Shown: positions 48,006 through 57,994 of the stretch, piece by piece | Layout of the letters: each line of letters opens with the position of its first letter | How positions within the stretch are numbered: position 1 is the first letter of the stretch | Assembly: GCA_030583665.1 (NCBI GenBank) | Contig: CP129469.1 | Coordinates: 434,001-498,000 of the forward strand | DNA: 64,000 nt | Source: Candidatus Jettenia sp. AMX2 | GTDB taxonomy: Bacteria > Planctomycetota > Brocadiia > Brocadiales > Brocadiaceae | Direction of reading: 5' to 3' | Position numbers and translations under genes: made by a program | The notes under the pieces: generated by a model | Told to the model about the DNA's origin: nothing | Databases searched by the model: none | Seen by the model: the letters and a program-made list of their open reading frames with translations, nothing else

Positions 48006-49170
48006 AGAAAAAATACAAAGGCATGATTGGCGGGATATTTTTTGTGCCTTTAAGATGGCATTTGATCCTAAAAGGATGTTCCTCGGTTATGCTGCCATTT
48101 TAGCAAGTTTAATTTGGTGCATCGCTGCAACGGCGGTTTTCTCGTCATTAAAGCTATTCAATGTCACACCCTCTGTCTTTATAAACCTTGTTTTGTCACC
48201 AGCGAAAGAAGGACTTCCGGTTATTTTCAGGAATATAGTATCAGCTGCTGTACCTTTTAATATTGGTGAATTTTTTGCTTTTACGGTGATTGCCTTTGGT
48301 CTTCTTGCTATCTGGTCTTTTGCAGGCGGCGCTATTACAAGGATCGCTTCGCTGGATTATGCCATAGACCAAAGTGTACGGTTAATAGATGTTTTGAAAT
48401 TTTCAAGGAAAAAATTTTGGTCTTATTTCTGGTCTCCGCTGGTACCCGTAATTGGCGTCTTGTTTTTTGCCCTGTGTAATGTAGCCGTTGGATTTATTGG
48501 GAGAGTGCCTGTTTTTGGTGAAATTCTGATTGCTCTCAGTTTTCCACTGATACTTATTTCAGGTTTCTCACTTGCCTTTATTGGTATAGTTGGTGTATTG
48601 GGCCTGTGTTTCATGTTACCTACCATTAGTGCAGAAGGATCCGACGCCTTTGATGCCATGGGCCGTGCCTATAGTTATGTCCTTTCCCGCCCGAAAAAAT
48701 TTATTTTGTATTCCAGTATCAATATACTTTACGGAATCGCATGTTTAATGCTTGTCGCATTTGTTGCATGGCTCATGATTCGCCTGTCCTTTTATACATT
48801 AGGTCTGGGCATGGGGCAGAAATTTGCCATGGCTGAATCCCACATTTTACAAAGATGCAGCATTGCTTGCCTCGGATTTTGCAGTATGCATTCTTACGAA
48901 GGAACTATGCCGGCAAGTTCATTAAACTGGTCTTTGCAGTTTTTGAGTTATGTATTGATTGCATATATATTTTCCATAAAACTGGCAGTATGGACATTTG
49001 TGGCTACCTATCTGTTTTCTGCAAAAACGATTATTTATTTTCTTCTCAGACAGGAAGTAGACAGTACCGTTGTAAACGACGTTTATCTTGAAGAGGAAGA
49101 AAAACCTTTGCAAACAAAAGGTGAGAATAGCAAAGAAAATCAATCTTCTGAAGCAGGATCAAAACCATAG
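47998..49170 (+). CDS. Integral membrane protein of unknown function
   Basis: The 390-residue protein has about six hydrophobic segments (for example ILASLIWCIAATAVF, FTVIAFGLLAIWSFAGGA, VIGVLFFALCNVAVGFIG, ILYSSINILYGIACLMLVAF) and an acidic, Gln/Lys-rich C-terminal tail. ATG 47998 was chosen: GGAGG directly abuts it, which is unusually close, and ATG 47980 inside yacG is the alternative. The start overlaps the yacG stop. No family is identified; the layout resembles large uncharacterised planctomycete membrane proteins. Confidence 0.7.
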   Translation: MTEEKIQRHDWRDIFCAFKMAFDPKRMFLGYAAILASLIWCIAATAVFSSLKLFNVTPSVFINLVLSPAKEGLPVIFRNIVSAAVPFNIGEFFAFTVIAFGLLAIWSFAGGAITRIASLDYAIDQSVRLIDVLKFSRKKFWSYFWSPLVPVIGVLFFALCNVAVGFIGRVPVFGEILIALSFPLILISGFSLAFIGIVGVLGLCFMLPTISAEGSDAFDAMGRAYSYVLSRPKKFILYSSINILYGIACLMLVAFVAWLMIRLSFYTLGLGMGQKFAMAESHILQRCSIACLGFCSMHSYEGTMPASSLNWSLQFLSYVLIAYIFSIKLAVWTFVATYLFSAKTIIYFLLRQEVDSTVVNDVYLEEEEKPLQTKGENSKENQSSEAGSKP

Positions 49171-49226
49171 ACAGGTCAGGAAGCTTAACCTTTCATTCCG
49201 GAGTCGAAAACTCTTTTTTTCATAAA

Positions 49227-50558
49227 ATGATTTTACCCGTTGTTGTTATTGTCGGCAGGCCGAATGTAGGAAAATCTTCCTTGCTTAACTGTCTTGCAAA
49301 ACGAAGAATTTCTATTGTTGAACCCACCAGCGGCGTCACGAGAGACCGTGTTTCCACTGAGATCAGGCACAAAGATTACCCGTTTGAACTGGTAGATACA
49401 GGTGGAATGGGGGTGGAAGATGCCGATGGGCTTACGAAAGATATTGAGATTCAGATAGGGATTGCCCTTCACAGTGCAGATGTAATTCTGTTTGTAGTAG
49501 ACTCCCGTGACGGTGTAACATTTTTGGATCTCATGGTTGCTGAAAGATTACGGCGTTTGAACAAAAAAACGATCCTTGTCGCCAATAAGGTGGATACCCC
49601 AAAGTTAGAATATCTCATAGCAGAGTTAAATAAACTGGGTTTTGGTGAACCGGTTCCTATATCTGCCCTTGAAGGTTATGGAAGAACTGAATTGCTTGAT
49701 AAGATCGTTTCCTTCTTACCGGTGCCTTCTCAGGAACCTGTTATTGCCGAACCGGCAATAAAACTTGCTGTCGTAGGCAAACGGAATGCAGGAAAATCCA
49801 CACTCATTAATACCCTGGCAAGGGAGGATCGCGTTATCGTGAGTGAGGTGCCGGGTACAACACGTGACGCTGTTGATGTACAATTTGAGCTAGACGGCAA
49901 AAAGTTTCTGGCTATTGACACAGCAGGCGTAAGGAAGAAACGGCAAGTCAGGGATTCAATAGAATTTTACAGTATGGCGCGTGCAGAACGTTCAATTCGC
50001 AGGGCAGATGTGGTATTGTTCCTGATTGATGCAATGATAAAAATATCAGAGGTCGATAAAAAACTGGTTGATTATATTAAATCCGAATATAAACCATGTA
50101 TTATTGTAGTTAATAAATGGGATTTAGTGTATGGTATAGAAACGGGGAGATTTAATACTTATATTTCTCAGATTTTGCCGGGAATATCCTTTGCCCCTAT
50201 CGCCTTTATCAGTGCCAAAAATAATGAGCATGTTATCGATATGATAAAACTGGCTGAGGAACTTTATAAACAAGCCCATACCCGTATTGCAACTTCCGAA
50301 CTGAACCAGGCGATAGAAGAGGCGCTTACCCTTCATCGTCCAACCCGCAGGAAATACAAAACGCCTAAGATTTATTATGCAACACAGGTGGATGTAGCCC
50401 CCCCTACGTTTGTACTCTTTGTGAATGATTCAAAACTTTTTGATAAGGATTACGAACGCTATCTCTCAAATCAATTACGGAGGAAACTCCCGTTTCCGGA
50501 AATTCCTCTTAAATTTCATTTCAGGACCAGAACAAAAACCACGCCCATTCATGGATAA
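49227..50558 (+). CDS. der: GTPase Der (EngA)
   Basis: This is a ribosome-assembly GTPase with tandem G domains: first P-loop GRPNVGKSS, DTGGMG and NKVD; second P-loop GKRNAGKST, DTAGVRKK and NKWD. A C-terminal KH-like domain ends with RTRTKTTPIHG. The 443-residue length is normal. Its 3' end overlaps convergent panC by 10 bases. Confidence 0.97.
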   Translation: MILPVVVIVGRPNVGKSSLLNCLAKRRISIVEPTSGVTRDRVSTEIRHKDYPFELVDTGGMGVEDADGLTKDIEIQIGIALHSADVILFVVDSRDGVTFLDLMVAERLRRLNKKTILVANKVDTPKLEYLIAELNKLGFGEPVPISALEGYGRTELLDKIVSFLPVPSQEPVIAEPAIKLAVVGKRNAGKSTLINTLAREDRVIVSEVPGTTRDAVDVQFELDGKKFLAIDTAGVRKKRQVRDSIEFYSMARAERSIRRADVVLFLIDAMIKISEVDKKLVDYIKSEYKPCIIVVNKWDLVYGIETGRFNTYISQILPGISFAPIAFISAKNNEHVIDMIKLAEELYKQAHTRIATSELNQAIEEALTLHRPTRRKYKTPKIYYATQVDVAPPTFVLFVNDSKLFDKDYERYLSNQLRRKLPFPEIPLKFHFRTRTKTTPIHG

Positions 50559-51397
50559 TTAAAAATCGCATTATCAATAAGACGTGTTTTCCCTACCTTA
50601 ACCGCAATGGCAATAACGTCACCATTTCTGACAGTTGTTACAGATTCAAGGGTTTCAGGGTCGATTATTGAAATGTAATCAATGGTAACCAGGTTGTGGT
50701 TGTTTATACTATTCTCAATTTCCCGTATGATTATTTTTGTGTCTGTAATACCTGAATGCACCATAGATTGGGCCTTTAACAGAGATTTATATAAGCAGAG
50801 CGCCTCTTTCTTTTCTGTTTCAGTAAGATAAACATTTCGCGAACTTAATGCTAATCCTTTTTCATCCCTTACGGTAGGGAGTATTTTAACCGCAATGTCT
50901 AAATTTAAATCCTGAATCATTTTTTTGATAATCACCGTTTGCTGAAAATCCTTTTGTCCAAAATAGGCAAGATCTGGTTTTATAAGGTGAAGGAGTTTTA
51001 ATACAACAACAGCCACGCTTCTGAAATGTCCAGGACGCGACCTGCCACAGAGTTTATCTTCAAGCTGGCTAAGAATAATCAGGGTGCTGAATCCCTCCGG
51101 GTACATTTCTGTTATGTCCGGAGAAAATATATAATCGGCCCCTTCTTTTGAAAGCAGTTCGCAATCCCTTTCAAACGTTCTTGGATACTGTTTAAAATCT
51201 TCGTTTTTTCCAAACTGGAAAGGATTGACAAAAATGCTTACAATTACCGTATCATTTTCTTTTTTGGCATTCCGTACCAGGCTCATGTGTCCTTCATGCA
51301 AAGCACCCATGGTGGGAACAAAGCCAATTGTTAATTGATCGCCCTTTATTGTTTTAATCCTTTGTTTGATATCTTTTATTGATGTTATTATCTGCAA
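50549..51397 (-). CDS. panC: Pantothenate synthetase
   Basis: PanC ligates pantoate and beta-alanine with ATP. It has 282 residues. The motifs PTMGALHEGHMSLV (HIGH-like), FVNPFQFGKNEDF, FGQKDFQQ and LALSSRNVYL are present. It is preceded in the transcription direction by pyrBI after about 108 bases. Confidence 0.96.
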   Translation of the reverse strand: MQIITSIKDIKQRIKTIKGDQLTIGFVPTMGALHEGHMSLVRNAKKENDTVIVSIFVNPFQFGKNEDFKQYPRTFERDCELLSKEGADYIFSPDITEMYPEGFSTLIILSQLEDKLCGRSRPGHFRSVAVVVLKLLHLIKPDLAYFGQKDFQQTVIIKKMIQDLNLDIAVKILPTVRDEKGLALSSRNVYLTETEKKEALCLYKSLLKAQSMVHSGITDTKIIIREIENSINNHNLVTIDYISIIDPETLESVTTVRNGDVIAIAVKVGKTRLIDNAIFNYP

Positions 51398-51505
51398 GTT
51401 TTCGTACCTTGTGTCAACCGGAACGATTGGCCTATTTCACTCATTCATGGTAATTAATTTTCCGGAAGAGATAAGTTCAGGGTGTGTCCCTTGGACCAAT
51501 AAAAG

Positions 51506-51955
51506 CTAAATTAACACAATATCTTTTGTACCCATGATGCGTTCGCAATAGTGACATTCCAGTTTTATAGGGTTTTTATTAATAACAATTAATTTGGAAA
51601 TTATATTATTATAGTTACTGACACAATTCGGGTTAAAACATTTTACGATACCTTCGATGATATCAGGAACTGCGACTTTAAATTTTTTAACAACCTCATA
51701 ATCTTTAATAATATTGACACTTGCATTCGGAGCAATAAGGGAAATTTTGTTTACTTCTTTCTGATCAATAATCTTTCCCCCGATTTTGATGATTCCTTTT
51801 TTACCAAGGAGTTTACTGCTGAGATTGATACCGACAAGTACCATTTGTTCCTCGTTCTGGATATTGAGTATATCGGCAACTTTCAATGTACTCTTACTAT
51901 CTATATGGTCAATTACCGAACCATCTTTTATAGCAGAAACATCCAGTTGTTTCAT
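51506..51955 (-). CDS. pyrI: Aspartate carbamoyltransferase regulatory subunit
   Basis: The 149-residue protein has an N-terminal nucleotide-binding allosteric domain (GSVIDHIDSKSTLKVADILN) and a C-terminal zinc domain with CFNPNC and CHYC (four cysteines). Its start overlaps the pyrB stop by 4 bases (ATGA type), giving translational coupling for the two ATCase chains. Confidence 0.95.
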   Translation of the reverse strand: MKQLDVSAIKDGSVIDHIDSKSTLKVADILNIQNEEQMVLVGINLSSKLLGKKGIIKIGGKIIDQKEVNKISLIAPNASVNIIKDYEVVKKFKVAVPDIIEGIVKCFNPNCVSNYNNIISKLIVINKNPIKLECHYCERIMGTKDIVLI

Positions 51956-52881
51956 TCAATTGCTCCCAAAACAGCAGATAATATGGCCTTTCTGACAGGT
52001 ATACCGTTGCGTGCTTGTTGAAAGTAGACCGCAAAATCTGTCGAATCCAGGCTTTCATCCATTTCATCTACCCGTGGTAGCGGATGAAGGATCTTCAGGT
52101 CACCTTTAATTCCCATTTCTTCCAGCATCGCCCTGTTCAGCCGGTATATGCCGCGAACTTTTTCAAATTCAACAGGGTCGGCAAACCGTTCCTTTTGTAT
52201 TCTTGTACAATAAATAACATCCAATTTTTTGCTGATTCCAAACAACGATTCATTCTCGTGGCATTTTACCTTTCGGCTCCTGAGTTCTTCAATGCAATCC
52301 CCGGGCATTCGCAAGCTGGGTGGCGAGATAAAAAACATTTCTGCGCCAAAATAGGCTAAAGCGTAAGACAGAGAATGTACCGTTCTTCCATATTTAAGAT
52401 CGCCCAGAAAACCAATGGTAAGTCCTTCCATCGTTCCTTTTGTCTTTTGGATCGTATAGAGATCAAGAAACGTCTGCGTGGGGTGTTGATTTGCTCCGTC
52501 TCCGGCATTAATCACAGGTACGTCAGCGATATCCGCTGCCAACCGTGCAGAACCTTCAAGATAATGCCTGAGAACAATGATATCGCAGTATCCTTTTATA
52601 ATTTTTATGGAGTCGCTTAGTGATTCCCCTTTAGCTGTAGAAGTAATACCTGAATCTGCAAATCCAATAACAATACCACCCAGTTTTTGCATAGCTGATT
52701 CAAAACTAAGCCGCGTCCTTGTTGAGGGTTCGAAAAATAAGGAAGCAAGTACCTTTCCTTTCAGGATATCGTTATAATCTACCTGTTCCATTTGGTTTGC
52801 TAAATCGAGGATGTATAATAGCTCTTCCTTGTTGAAATGGCGGATAGAAATGATGTCTCTGTGTTTAAAACTTCGCACCAT
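51952..52881 (-). CDS. pyrB: Aspartate carbamoyltransferase catalytic subunit
   Basis: This is the first committed step of pyrimidine synthesis. The 309-residue protein has the carbamoyl-phosphate motif FFEPSTRTRLSFE, HPTQTFLDLYTI, and HPLPRVDEMD near the C-terminus. It forms an operon with pyrI, indicating an allosterically controlled class B-type ATCase. Confidence 0.96.
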   Translation of the reverse strand: MVRSFKHRDIISIRHFNKEELLYILDLANQMEQVDYNDILKGKVLASLFFEPSTRTRLSFESAMQKLGGIVIGFADSGITSTAKGESLSDSIKIIKGYCDIIVLRHYLEGSARLAADIADVPVINAGDGANQHPTQTFLDLYTIQKTKGTMEGLTIGFLGDLKYGRTVHSLSYALAYFGAEMFFISPPSLRMPGDCIEELRSRKVKCHENESLFGISKKLDVIYCTRIQKERFADPVEFEKVRGIYRLNRAMLEEMGIKGDLKILHPLPRVDEMDESLDSTDFAVYFQQARNGIPVRKAILSAVLGAIE

Positions 52882-53116
52882 GCATGTACAAGTAATGGGA
52901 TGTTTTGTATTAAGGATTACTTATTGAAATAGTAACGAAATAATCTTATCAGTTCCTTTTCTCTATTACAACTAAATTTAAGATAATAAAATCAGGAATA
53001 TTTTGTTTGCAAATTTTATTGAAATACAGAATTTCTTCAGTTATAGTAAATTTCCTTTTGTTAGTAAGTACCTTAATACATCCTTCTTGATATCAGGCTA
53101 TAGGAAATAAACAGTT

Positions 53117-54412
53117 ATGAGAACATGCAACGTTGGCATCGTGGGTATGGGTACGGTTGGTACCGGGGTTGTGAAGATTCTTTTGGAAAAGCATTCACCT
53201 TTTGTGGAAAAAATCGATTGCATACCGGTATTAAAGGGTATTGCCGACCGGAATCAGGAGGTAAAAAACAGGATAAATTTGCCGGCGGATGTCCTCTTTA
53301 CGACAGAAGCGGAAACACTTTTAAAGAATCCCGATATCCAGGTTATTGCAGAGCTTATTGGAGGAATACATCCCGCAAAAGAGATTATTCTGGCTGCCCT
53401 TGAAAAGGGCAAGGATGTTGTGACGGCAAACAAGATGCTTTTGGCTCTTCATGGATCAGAACTTTTCAGGAAAGCAAGAGAGTGTGGTAAAAGCATTTCA
53501 TTTGAGGCGAGTGTTGGAGGCGGTATTCCTGTCATTGCGGCACTGCGTGATGGTTTTATCGCAAACAGGATTGAGTCGATTTCCGGCATAGTCAACGGCA
53601 CCACCAATTATATTTTAACAAAAATGACCAAAGAGAATATGAATTACAGCGATGCACTTGCTGAAGCGCAAAAGATGGGTTATGCTGAAAAAGATCCTTC
53701 CATGGATGTGGACGGTATCGATTCATCGCACAAGCTTGCCATTTTGGCAAAAATCGGCTTTGGTGTGGATTTTGATTACAAACATATTTATTGTGAAGGT
53801 ATTAGCACCGTAGATTTGTCTGACATCTGGTATGCGCATGAATTGGGATATACATTAAAACTCCTGGCAATTGGAAAAAGGTCAGAAAGTGCCCTGGAAC
53901 TGCGTGTGCATCCGGCGCTTTTACCACACGATCATCCGCTTTCTACCGTGAATGGTGTTTTCAACGCAATTTGTATTAACGGGAATGCTGTTGGGGAAAC
54001 CATGCTCTACGGTAAAGGAGCTGGTGAGATGCCCACCGCCAGCGCTGTGGTTGCAGACCTTGTGGATGTTGGTCTTGGAAGGGCCGGTATTACCTTTCAC
54101 GCCATGAAGGCATTTTCCGGGACATGTGATTACATTACAATATCAGACATCCAGCAGATCAAAACACGTTATTATTTACGTTTTACTGTTATGGATAAAC
54201 CCGGCGTGCTTGCAAAGATAGCAGGCATTTTAGGAAATTATGCTATTAGCATTGCCTCTGTGATACAGCATGAAAGCAAGAGAAATGGCATAGTTCCTCT
54301 CATTATGATGACGCATGTTGCCGAGGAGGGTGATTTACAGAAGGCGCTTGCAGAGATCAGGCAATTGGATGTAATAAAGGGATCAACGAGATTCCTCCGT
54401 GTTGAGGAATAG
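53117..54412 (+). CDS. hom: Homoserine dehydrogenase
   Basis: The 431-residue enzyme reduces aspartate semialdehyde to homoserine. Rossmann motif GIVGMGTVGTGVVKIL, catalytic region SFEASVGGGIPVI, GIVNGTTNYIL and KDPSMDVDGIDSSHKLAIL are diagnostic. A C-terminal ACT domain (about 350-425) suggests feedback control by threonine. The downstream phosphoglycerate-mutase homologue may supply the next step. Confidence 0.96.
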   Translation: MRTCNVGIVGMGTVGTGVVKILLEKHSPFVEKIDCIPVLKGIADRNQEVKNRINLPADVLFTTEAETLLKNPDIQVIAELIGGIHPAKEIILAALEKGKDVVTANKMLLALHGSELFRKARECGKSISFEASVGGGIPVIAALRDGFIANRIESISGIVNGTTNYILTKMTKENMNYSDALAEAQKMGYAEKDPSMDVDGIDSSHKLAILAKIGFGVDFDYKHIYCEGISTVDLSDIWYAHELGYTLKLLAIGKRSESALELRVHPALLPHDHPLSTVNGVFNAICINGNAVGETMLYGKGAGEMPTASAVVADLVDVGLGRAGITFHAMKAFSGTCDYITISDIQQIKTRYYLRFTVMDKPGVLAKIAGILGNYAISIASVIQHESKRNGIVPLIMMTHVAEEGDLQKALAEIRQLDVIKGSTRFLRVEE

Positions 54413-54768
54413 TGGGTTCCGGGTATTAAAGCTGGAAGCCCGAATGGGACATAATAAATCCTGAAAAAATGTCATTGCGGGGAGCGAAGCGACGAAGCAA
54501 TCTCATGGTTATGGGGTAGGGATTGCTTTAGGCTTCTCCTTCACAATAACAAGCACATGGTCATTGCGAGCGTAAGCGAAGCAATCTCTAATGACCGGCG
54601 GGATAGTTTTTTTGTCAATTGAAGATATGTTCGGTTTGATATTTTGAGTACTATAGCTTTCAGCTTCGGGCTTAAATCTATGGTTTTGGTTTTTGCGTCT
54701 TTACGGTGGGCTGAAATGTTGCTTATTTTGGATTAGGGATTTACAACCCGGTCGGGTCAGGAGTTATC
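54413..54768. repeat. Spacer with left arm of a long inverted repeat
   Basis: The stretch 54447-54654 matches 57383-57638 in inverted orientation. The repeats consist of CATTGCGGGGAGCGAAGCG / GAAGCAATCTC-type units. No gene is supported. Confidence 0.6.
54447..54654 (+). repeat. Inverted repeat, left arm (208 bp)
   Basis: It is closely similar to the reverse complement of 57383-57638; the right arm has about 50 extra internal bases. It contains GCGAAGCGACGAAGCAATCT and TAATGACCGGCGGGATAG blocks. Shorter relatives lie at about 55974-56012 and 62583-62664. Confidence 0.8.
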
Positions 54769-55956
54769 GTGAAATATTGCATCATTATTCCAGATGGTAT
54801 GGCTGATTATCCCATAGAAAAACTCAGCGGCAGGACGCCAGTTGAGACGGCGCGAACCCCTTACCTTGATTTTCTTGCACAAAACGGTCAGCTTGGAGTT
54901 GTTCGTACTATTCCGTCCGGTTTTTCACCGGGTAGTGATGTGGCAAACCTCACCTTGCTGGGGTACGATCCCGGTAAGTACTATTCAGGGCGCGCACCTC
55001 TGGAAGCTGCAAGTATTGGTATACCGCTAAACGATACTGATCTGGTATTTCGTTGTAATTTGATTACTGCCTACGAGGATACCCTGGAGGATTTTTGTGC
55101 CGGCCATATCAAAACTGACGAGGCTGCCATTCTCATCTCATTATTAAAAGAAAAATTAGGAAACGATATTATTCAGTTTTATTCTGGCAAAGGTTACCGG
55201 CACATCATGGTATACAAAGGAACACAGCATATGGACGTCAGATGTTTTCCGCCACATGATATTATGGGTCAGTCAATCCAAAAACATTTTCCGAAAGGGA
55301 AGGGGGCTGAAATCCTGATCGATCTCATGGAAAATTCCCGCATGCTTTTGTCCAGCCATGAAATAAACAAGGTAAGAATAGATTTAGGAGAAAACCCGGC
55401 AAACATGATCTGGCTATGGGGACAGGGATACCGTCCCAATATGCCTACTTTCAAGGAACGTTTTAATCTCAGTGGTGCTGTTATTACCGCCGTGGATTTG
55501 ATCAAAGGTATTGCATTTTATCTTGGCTGGGATAGTATTGATGTTCCGGGCTCGACAGGATATTATGATACCAATTACAGCGGTAAGGGGCTGTCTGCCA
55601 TTCAGGCACTTGAAAAATATGATATTGTTCTTGTACATATTGAATCACCTGATGAGGCGGGACACGAGGGGAATGTTCACGAGAAGGTTACGGCTATTGA
55701 GCAGATTGACAGTAAGATAATAGGCCCTGTTCTTGAGTCAAGGGAGAAATTTCACGGTCTGCGGATTATGGTGCTTCCGGATCATTACACACCCATTGTG
55801 AAACGTACTCATACCTCTGAAGCTGTTCCTTTTGTAATATATGGGAGCGGTATAGGAAAGGGAATAGGGCTGCCATATACCGAGGCAAATGCAAATGCCT
55901 CCGGTTTATATATAAAGAAGGGGCATCAACTTATAGAACACCTTATAGGTAATTGA
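54769..55956 (+). CDS. apgM: Archaeal-type cofactor-independent phosphoglycerate mutase homologue, possible homoserine kinase analogue
   Basis: The 395-residue alkaline-phosphatase-superfamily protein begins CIIIPDGMADYP (metal Asp). GSDVANLTLLGYDP (nucleophile Ser), FRCNLIT, VHIESPDEAGHEG and LPDHYTP carry the other metal ligands. Relatives found next to threonine-biosynthesis genes in bacteria have been proposed as functional analogues of homoserine kinase. Its position after hom and the absence of thrB/thrC nearby fit that. A conventional phosphoglycerate mutase role cannot be excluded. Confidence 0.85.
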   Translation: MKYCIIIPDGMADYPIEKLSGRTPVETARTPYLDFLAQNGQLGVVRTIPSGFSPGSDVANLTLLGYDPGKYYSGRAPLEAASIGIPLNDTDLVFRCNLITAYEDTLEDFCAGHIKTDEAAILISLLKEKLGNDIIQFYSGKGYRHIMVYKGTQHMDVRCFPPHDIMGQSIQKHFPKGKGAEILIDLMENSRMLLSSHEINKVRIDLGENPANMIWLWGQGYRPNMPTFKERFNLSGAVITAVDLIKGIAFYLGWDSIDVPGSTGYYDTNYSGKGLSAIQALEKYDIVLVHIESPDEAGHEGNVHEKVTAIEQIDSKIIGPVLESREKFHGLRIMVLPDHYTPIVKRTHTSEAVPFVIYGSGIGKGIGLPYTEANANASGLYIKKGHQLIEHLIGN

Positions 55957-56017
55957 GGGGTAACAGCACAAGGTCATTGCGGTGAGTAAAGCGAAGAAGC
56001 GATCCCCTTCGGTGGGT

Positions 56018-57340
56018 TCAGGTTTTAATTGATGTGCGGGATGCACCCTGAACTTGTCTTTCCTGATGATTGTCTGACCCGCCCTGTTCTTCTACTGCAT
56101 CAAGATACCATTTTTTTGTTCCCTTGTCATAGGAAATATGACAAAGGATGTTATTGTTGATCATGATGCTGTAATGCTTTTTCCATGCGTCTTGTATCGT
56201 CTGATCCACCCATTCATTCACGACTTTTTTCACAAAAAAAATCCTTCCCCGCAATTTAAAGCTATAGGGCACTACATAATTAATTGTCAGATCGTTTACT
56301 GGCACCCATACGGCTGATTTTATCAGATGGACAAGGGTAAATATGGAAGAAAAACACCAAAGTACGATACAAGCAACAGAAAAACAGAGCGATGCAATAA
56401 AAAGATATTGTTCTTGAAATAAAGCGTTTATTTGTATCGTGCTCTTAGCATAAAGCCCCAACGCAAACACAACCTCCCAATAACCTACAGTAAATGTTAG
56501 TCCGTCAGTGCTGCAGGCCTGTTTTCTCATGGATAATACGAACAGAAGCGGCAGCCACCATAAACCAATTGACCAAAAAAACAATGAAAAACCCTTTAAA
56601 AAAGGGAGGAAGTCTGTAAATGGTCCTCCTGCCGCATGGACATGATGATAGAGTGCAGTACCGGTTAGAGCCGTCAATGCAGCTGCCCCGATATTCATCC
56701 AGTAAGGTGATATTGCAGTAGTGCTGCTAAAAGGATAAAAAACCATCCGCAGGATAATAAAGACAACAAAGACAAGATACAAACTTGCCCCGACAGACCA
56801 CTGGGCAAATGAAAATAGCTGAATGCCTGCTGCGTTTTGTACCGCATGTTCTGCTACGGTTACACCAAGAAACGCCGTGAATTGTGTGCCTGCAATAGCA
56901 AAGAACCAGCCACCGTGGAGTATATCTTCGATCTTTCTGTCCTCGGATTCCTGGTATAAAAAGAGAATGCTAAATGAGGAGAGTGAAAAGATCAGCCAGA
57001 AACTCACAGCGACATACCAGCATATATATGCCGCTGTGTAGAGATGAAATATTTTGGATAAGTAGACCCCGGCAAGGCTGATTGCCCCAACAATGCTAAA
57101 ACTATAGAGGTTTTTTTCAGGATTGAAGTGTTCATGTAAGGAGTCTTTATAGAAGAGTATTACCTGGGTTATCCTGAAGACAAGCACGGAAAAGAATATG
57201 GCTAAACCTGCGATAAAAAAATATGGCACGACAACCTCGAATCCGTGCAGCCGTGAGATAGCTGCAATCAGGATCGTGGCCATTGCCGCGCTAAACCAGC
57301 GGGTATCGAATGAATATGTTGCAATCTTGAAGATGTTCAT
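56018..57340 (-). CDS. SLAC1/TDT-family-like membrane protein with C-terminal soluble domain
   Basis: The 440-residue protein has about ten hydrophobic helices. The N-terminus (FDTRWFSAAMATILIAAISR) resembles tellurite-resistance/dicarboxylate (TDT/SLAC1) channels and transporters. Residues about 355-425 form a small soluble domain (VPYSFKLRGRIFFVKKVVNE, IMINNNILCHISYD) not part of the channel. Possible cargo is anions, dicarboxylates or sulfite; this is inference from fold. It is located inside the inverted repeat pair and convergent with apgM. Confidence 0.6.
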   Translation of the reverse strand: MNIFKIATYSFDTRWFSAAMATILIAAISRLHGFEVVVPYFFIAGLAIFFSVLVFRITQVILFYKDSLHEHFNPEKNLYSFSIVGAISLAGVYLSKIFHLYTAAYICWYVAVSFWLIFSLSSFSILFLYQESEDRKIEDILHGGWFFAIAGTQFTAFLGVTVAEHAVQNAAGIQLFSFAQWSVGASLYLVFVVFIILRMVFYPFSSTTAISPYWMNIGAAALTALTGTALYHHVHAAGGPFTDFLPFLKGFSLFFWSIGLWWLPLLFVLSMRKQACSTDGLTFTVGYWEVVFALGLYAKSTIQINALFQEQYLFIASLCFSVACIVLWCFSSIFTLVHLIKSAVWVPVNDLTINYVVPYSFKLRGRIFFVKKVVNEWVDQTIQDAWKKHYSIMINNNILCHISYDKGTKKWYLDAVEEQGGSDNHQERQVQGASRTSIKT

Positions 57341-57994
57341 GTTGAGTTAAAAAGAGTTAATGTTTATTACCGGGGAAAACATATAGTATTCAAAGTGTCA
57401 AACCGAACATATTTTCAATCGACGGGAAAACTATCCCGCCGGTCATTAGAGATTGCTTCGCTTATGCTCGCAATGACTGTGTGCTTGTCATTGCGATGGT
57501 CTTTTCCGAAGCAATCCCCTCCTGCCGCGACCGTCATTGCGAAGGCGAAGCCTGAAGCAATCCCTACCCCATAACCATGAGATTGCTTCGTCGCTTCGCT
57601 CCCCGCAATGACATTTTTTTTCAGGATGAATTATGTCCTATATACCTGTATACAAACCAAAGAAACAAGTTTAACCATATTCTGTTCGGTCTCATTTGTT
57701 AGATACTATAAGGTTGCTTTTTTTCTTCATCACTATAGGATGCCGCATTATAACATCTTCCGATGCATCCTGGCCAGGAATTTCAACAGATTATGTAATA
57801 CAAACAGGGGCTGATATTATGACAACAGGGACAGGTATCCTGCCGGAAAGTGTGTTTATGGCAGGCCAACTGTCCCCGGCCGACTCAATGATTTTACCTT
57901 TTCACGCTTCTACTGCTCTTAACGAAGCCGGGAAATACAAGGGATAAACCCCTTTTTGCCCTGCATGGTTCTTCCCGGCCTGTTTGGTTAGGTT
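57341..57994. repeat. Spacer with right arm of the inverted repeat; a doubtful small ORF
   Basis: The inverted-repeat arm occupies 57383-57638. From 57696 to 57947 a plus-strand frame (83 codons, TTG start, hydrophobic LLFFFITIGC segment) could encode a tiny exported protein, but the ribosome binding site is weak and no family is seen. Confidence 0.4.
57383..57638 (-). repeat. Inverted repeat, right arm (256 bp)
   Basis: It is the reverse complement match of 54447-54654, with an extra unit containing GGATTGCTTCGGAAAAGACC near its middle that also occurs at 62633-62652. Confidence 0.8.

Noticed and set aside
57696-57947. 83-codon ORF with a hydrophobic N-terminus as a lipoprotein gene
   Set aside because: TTG start, weak ribosome binding site, no lipobox of good quality and location beside repeats; kept only as a note in the spacer entry.
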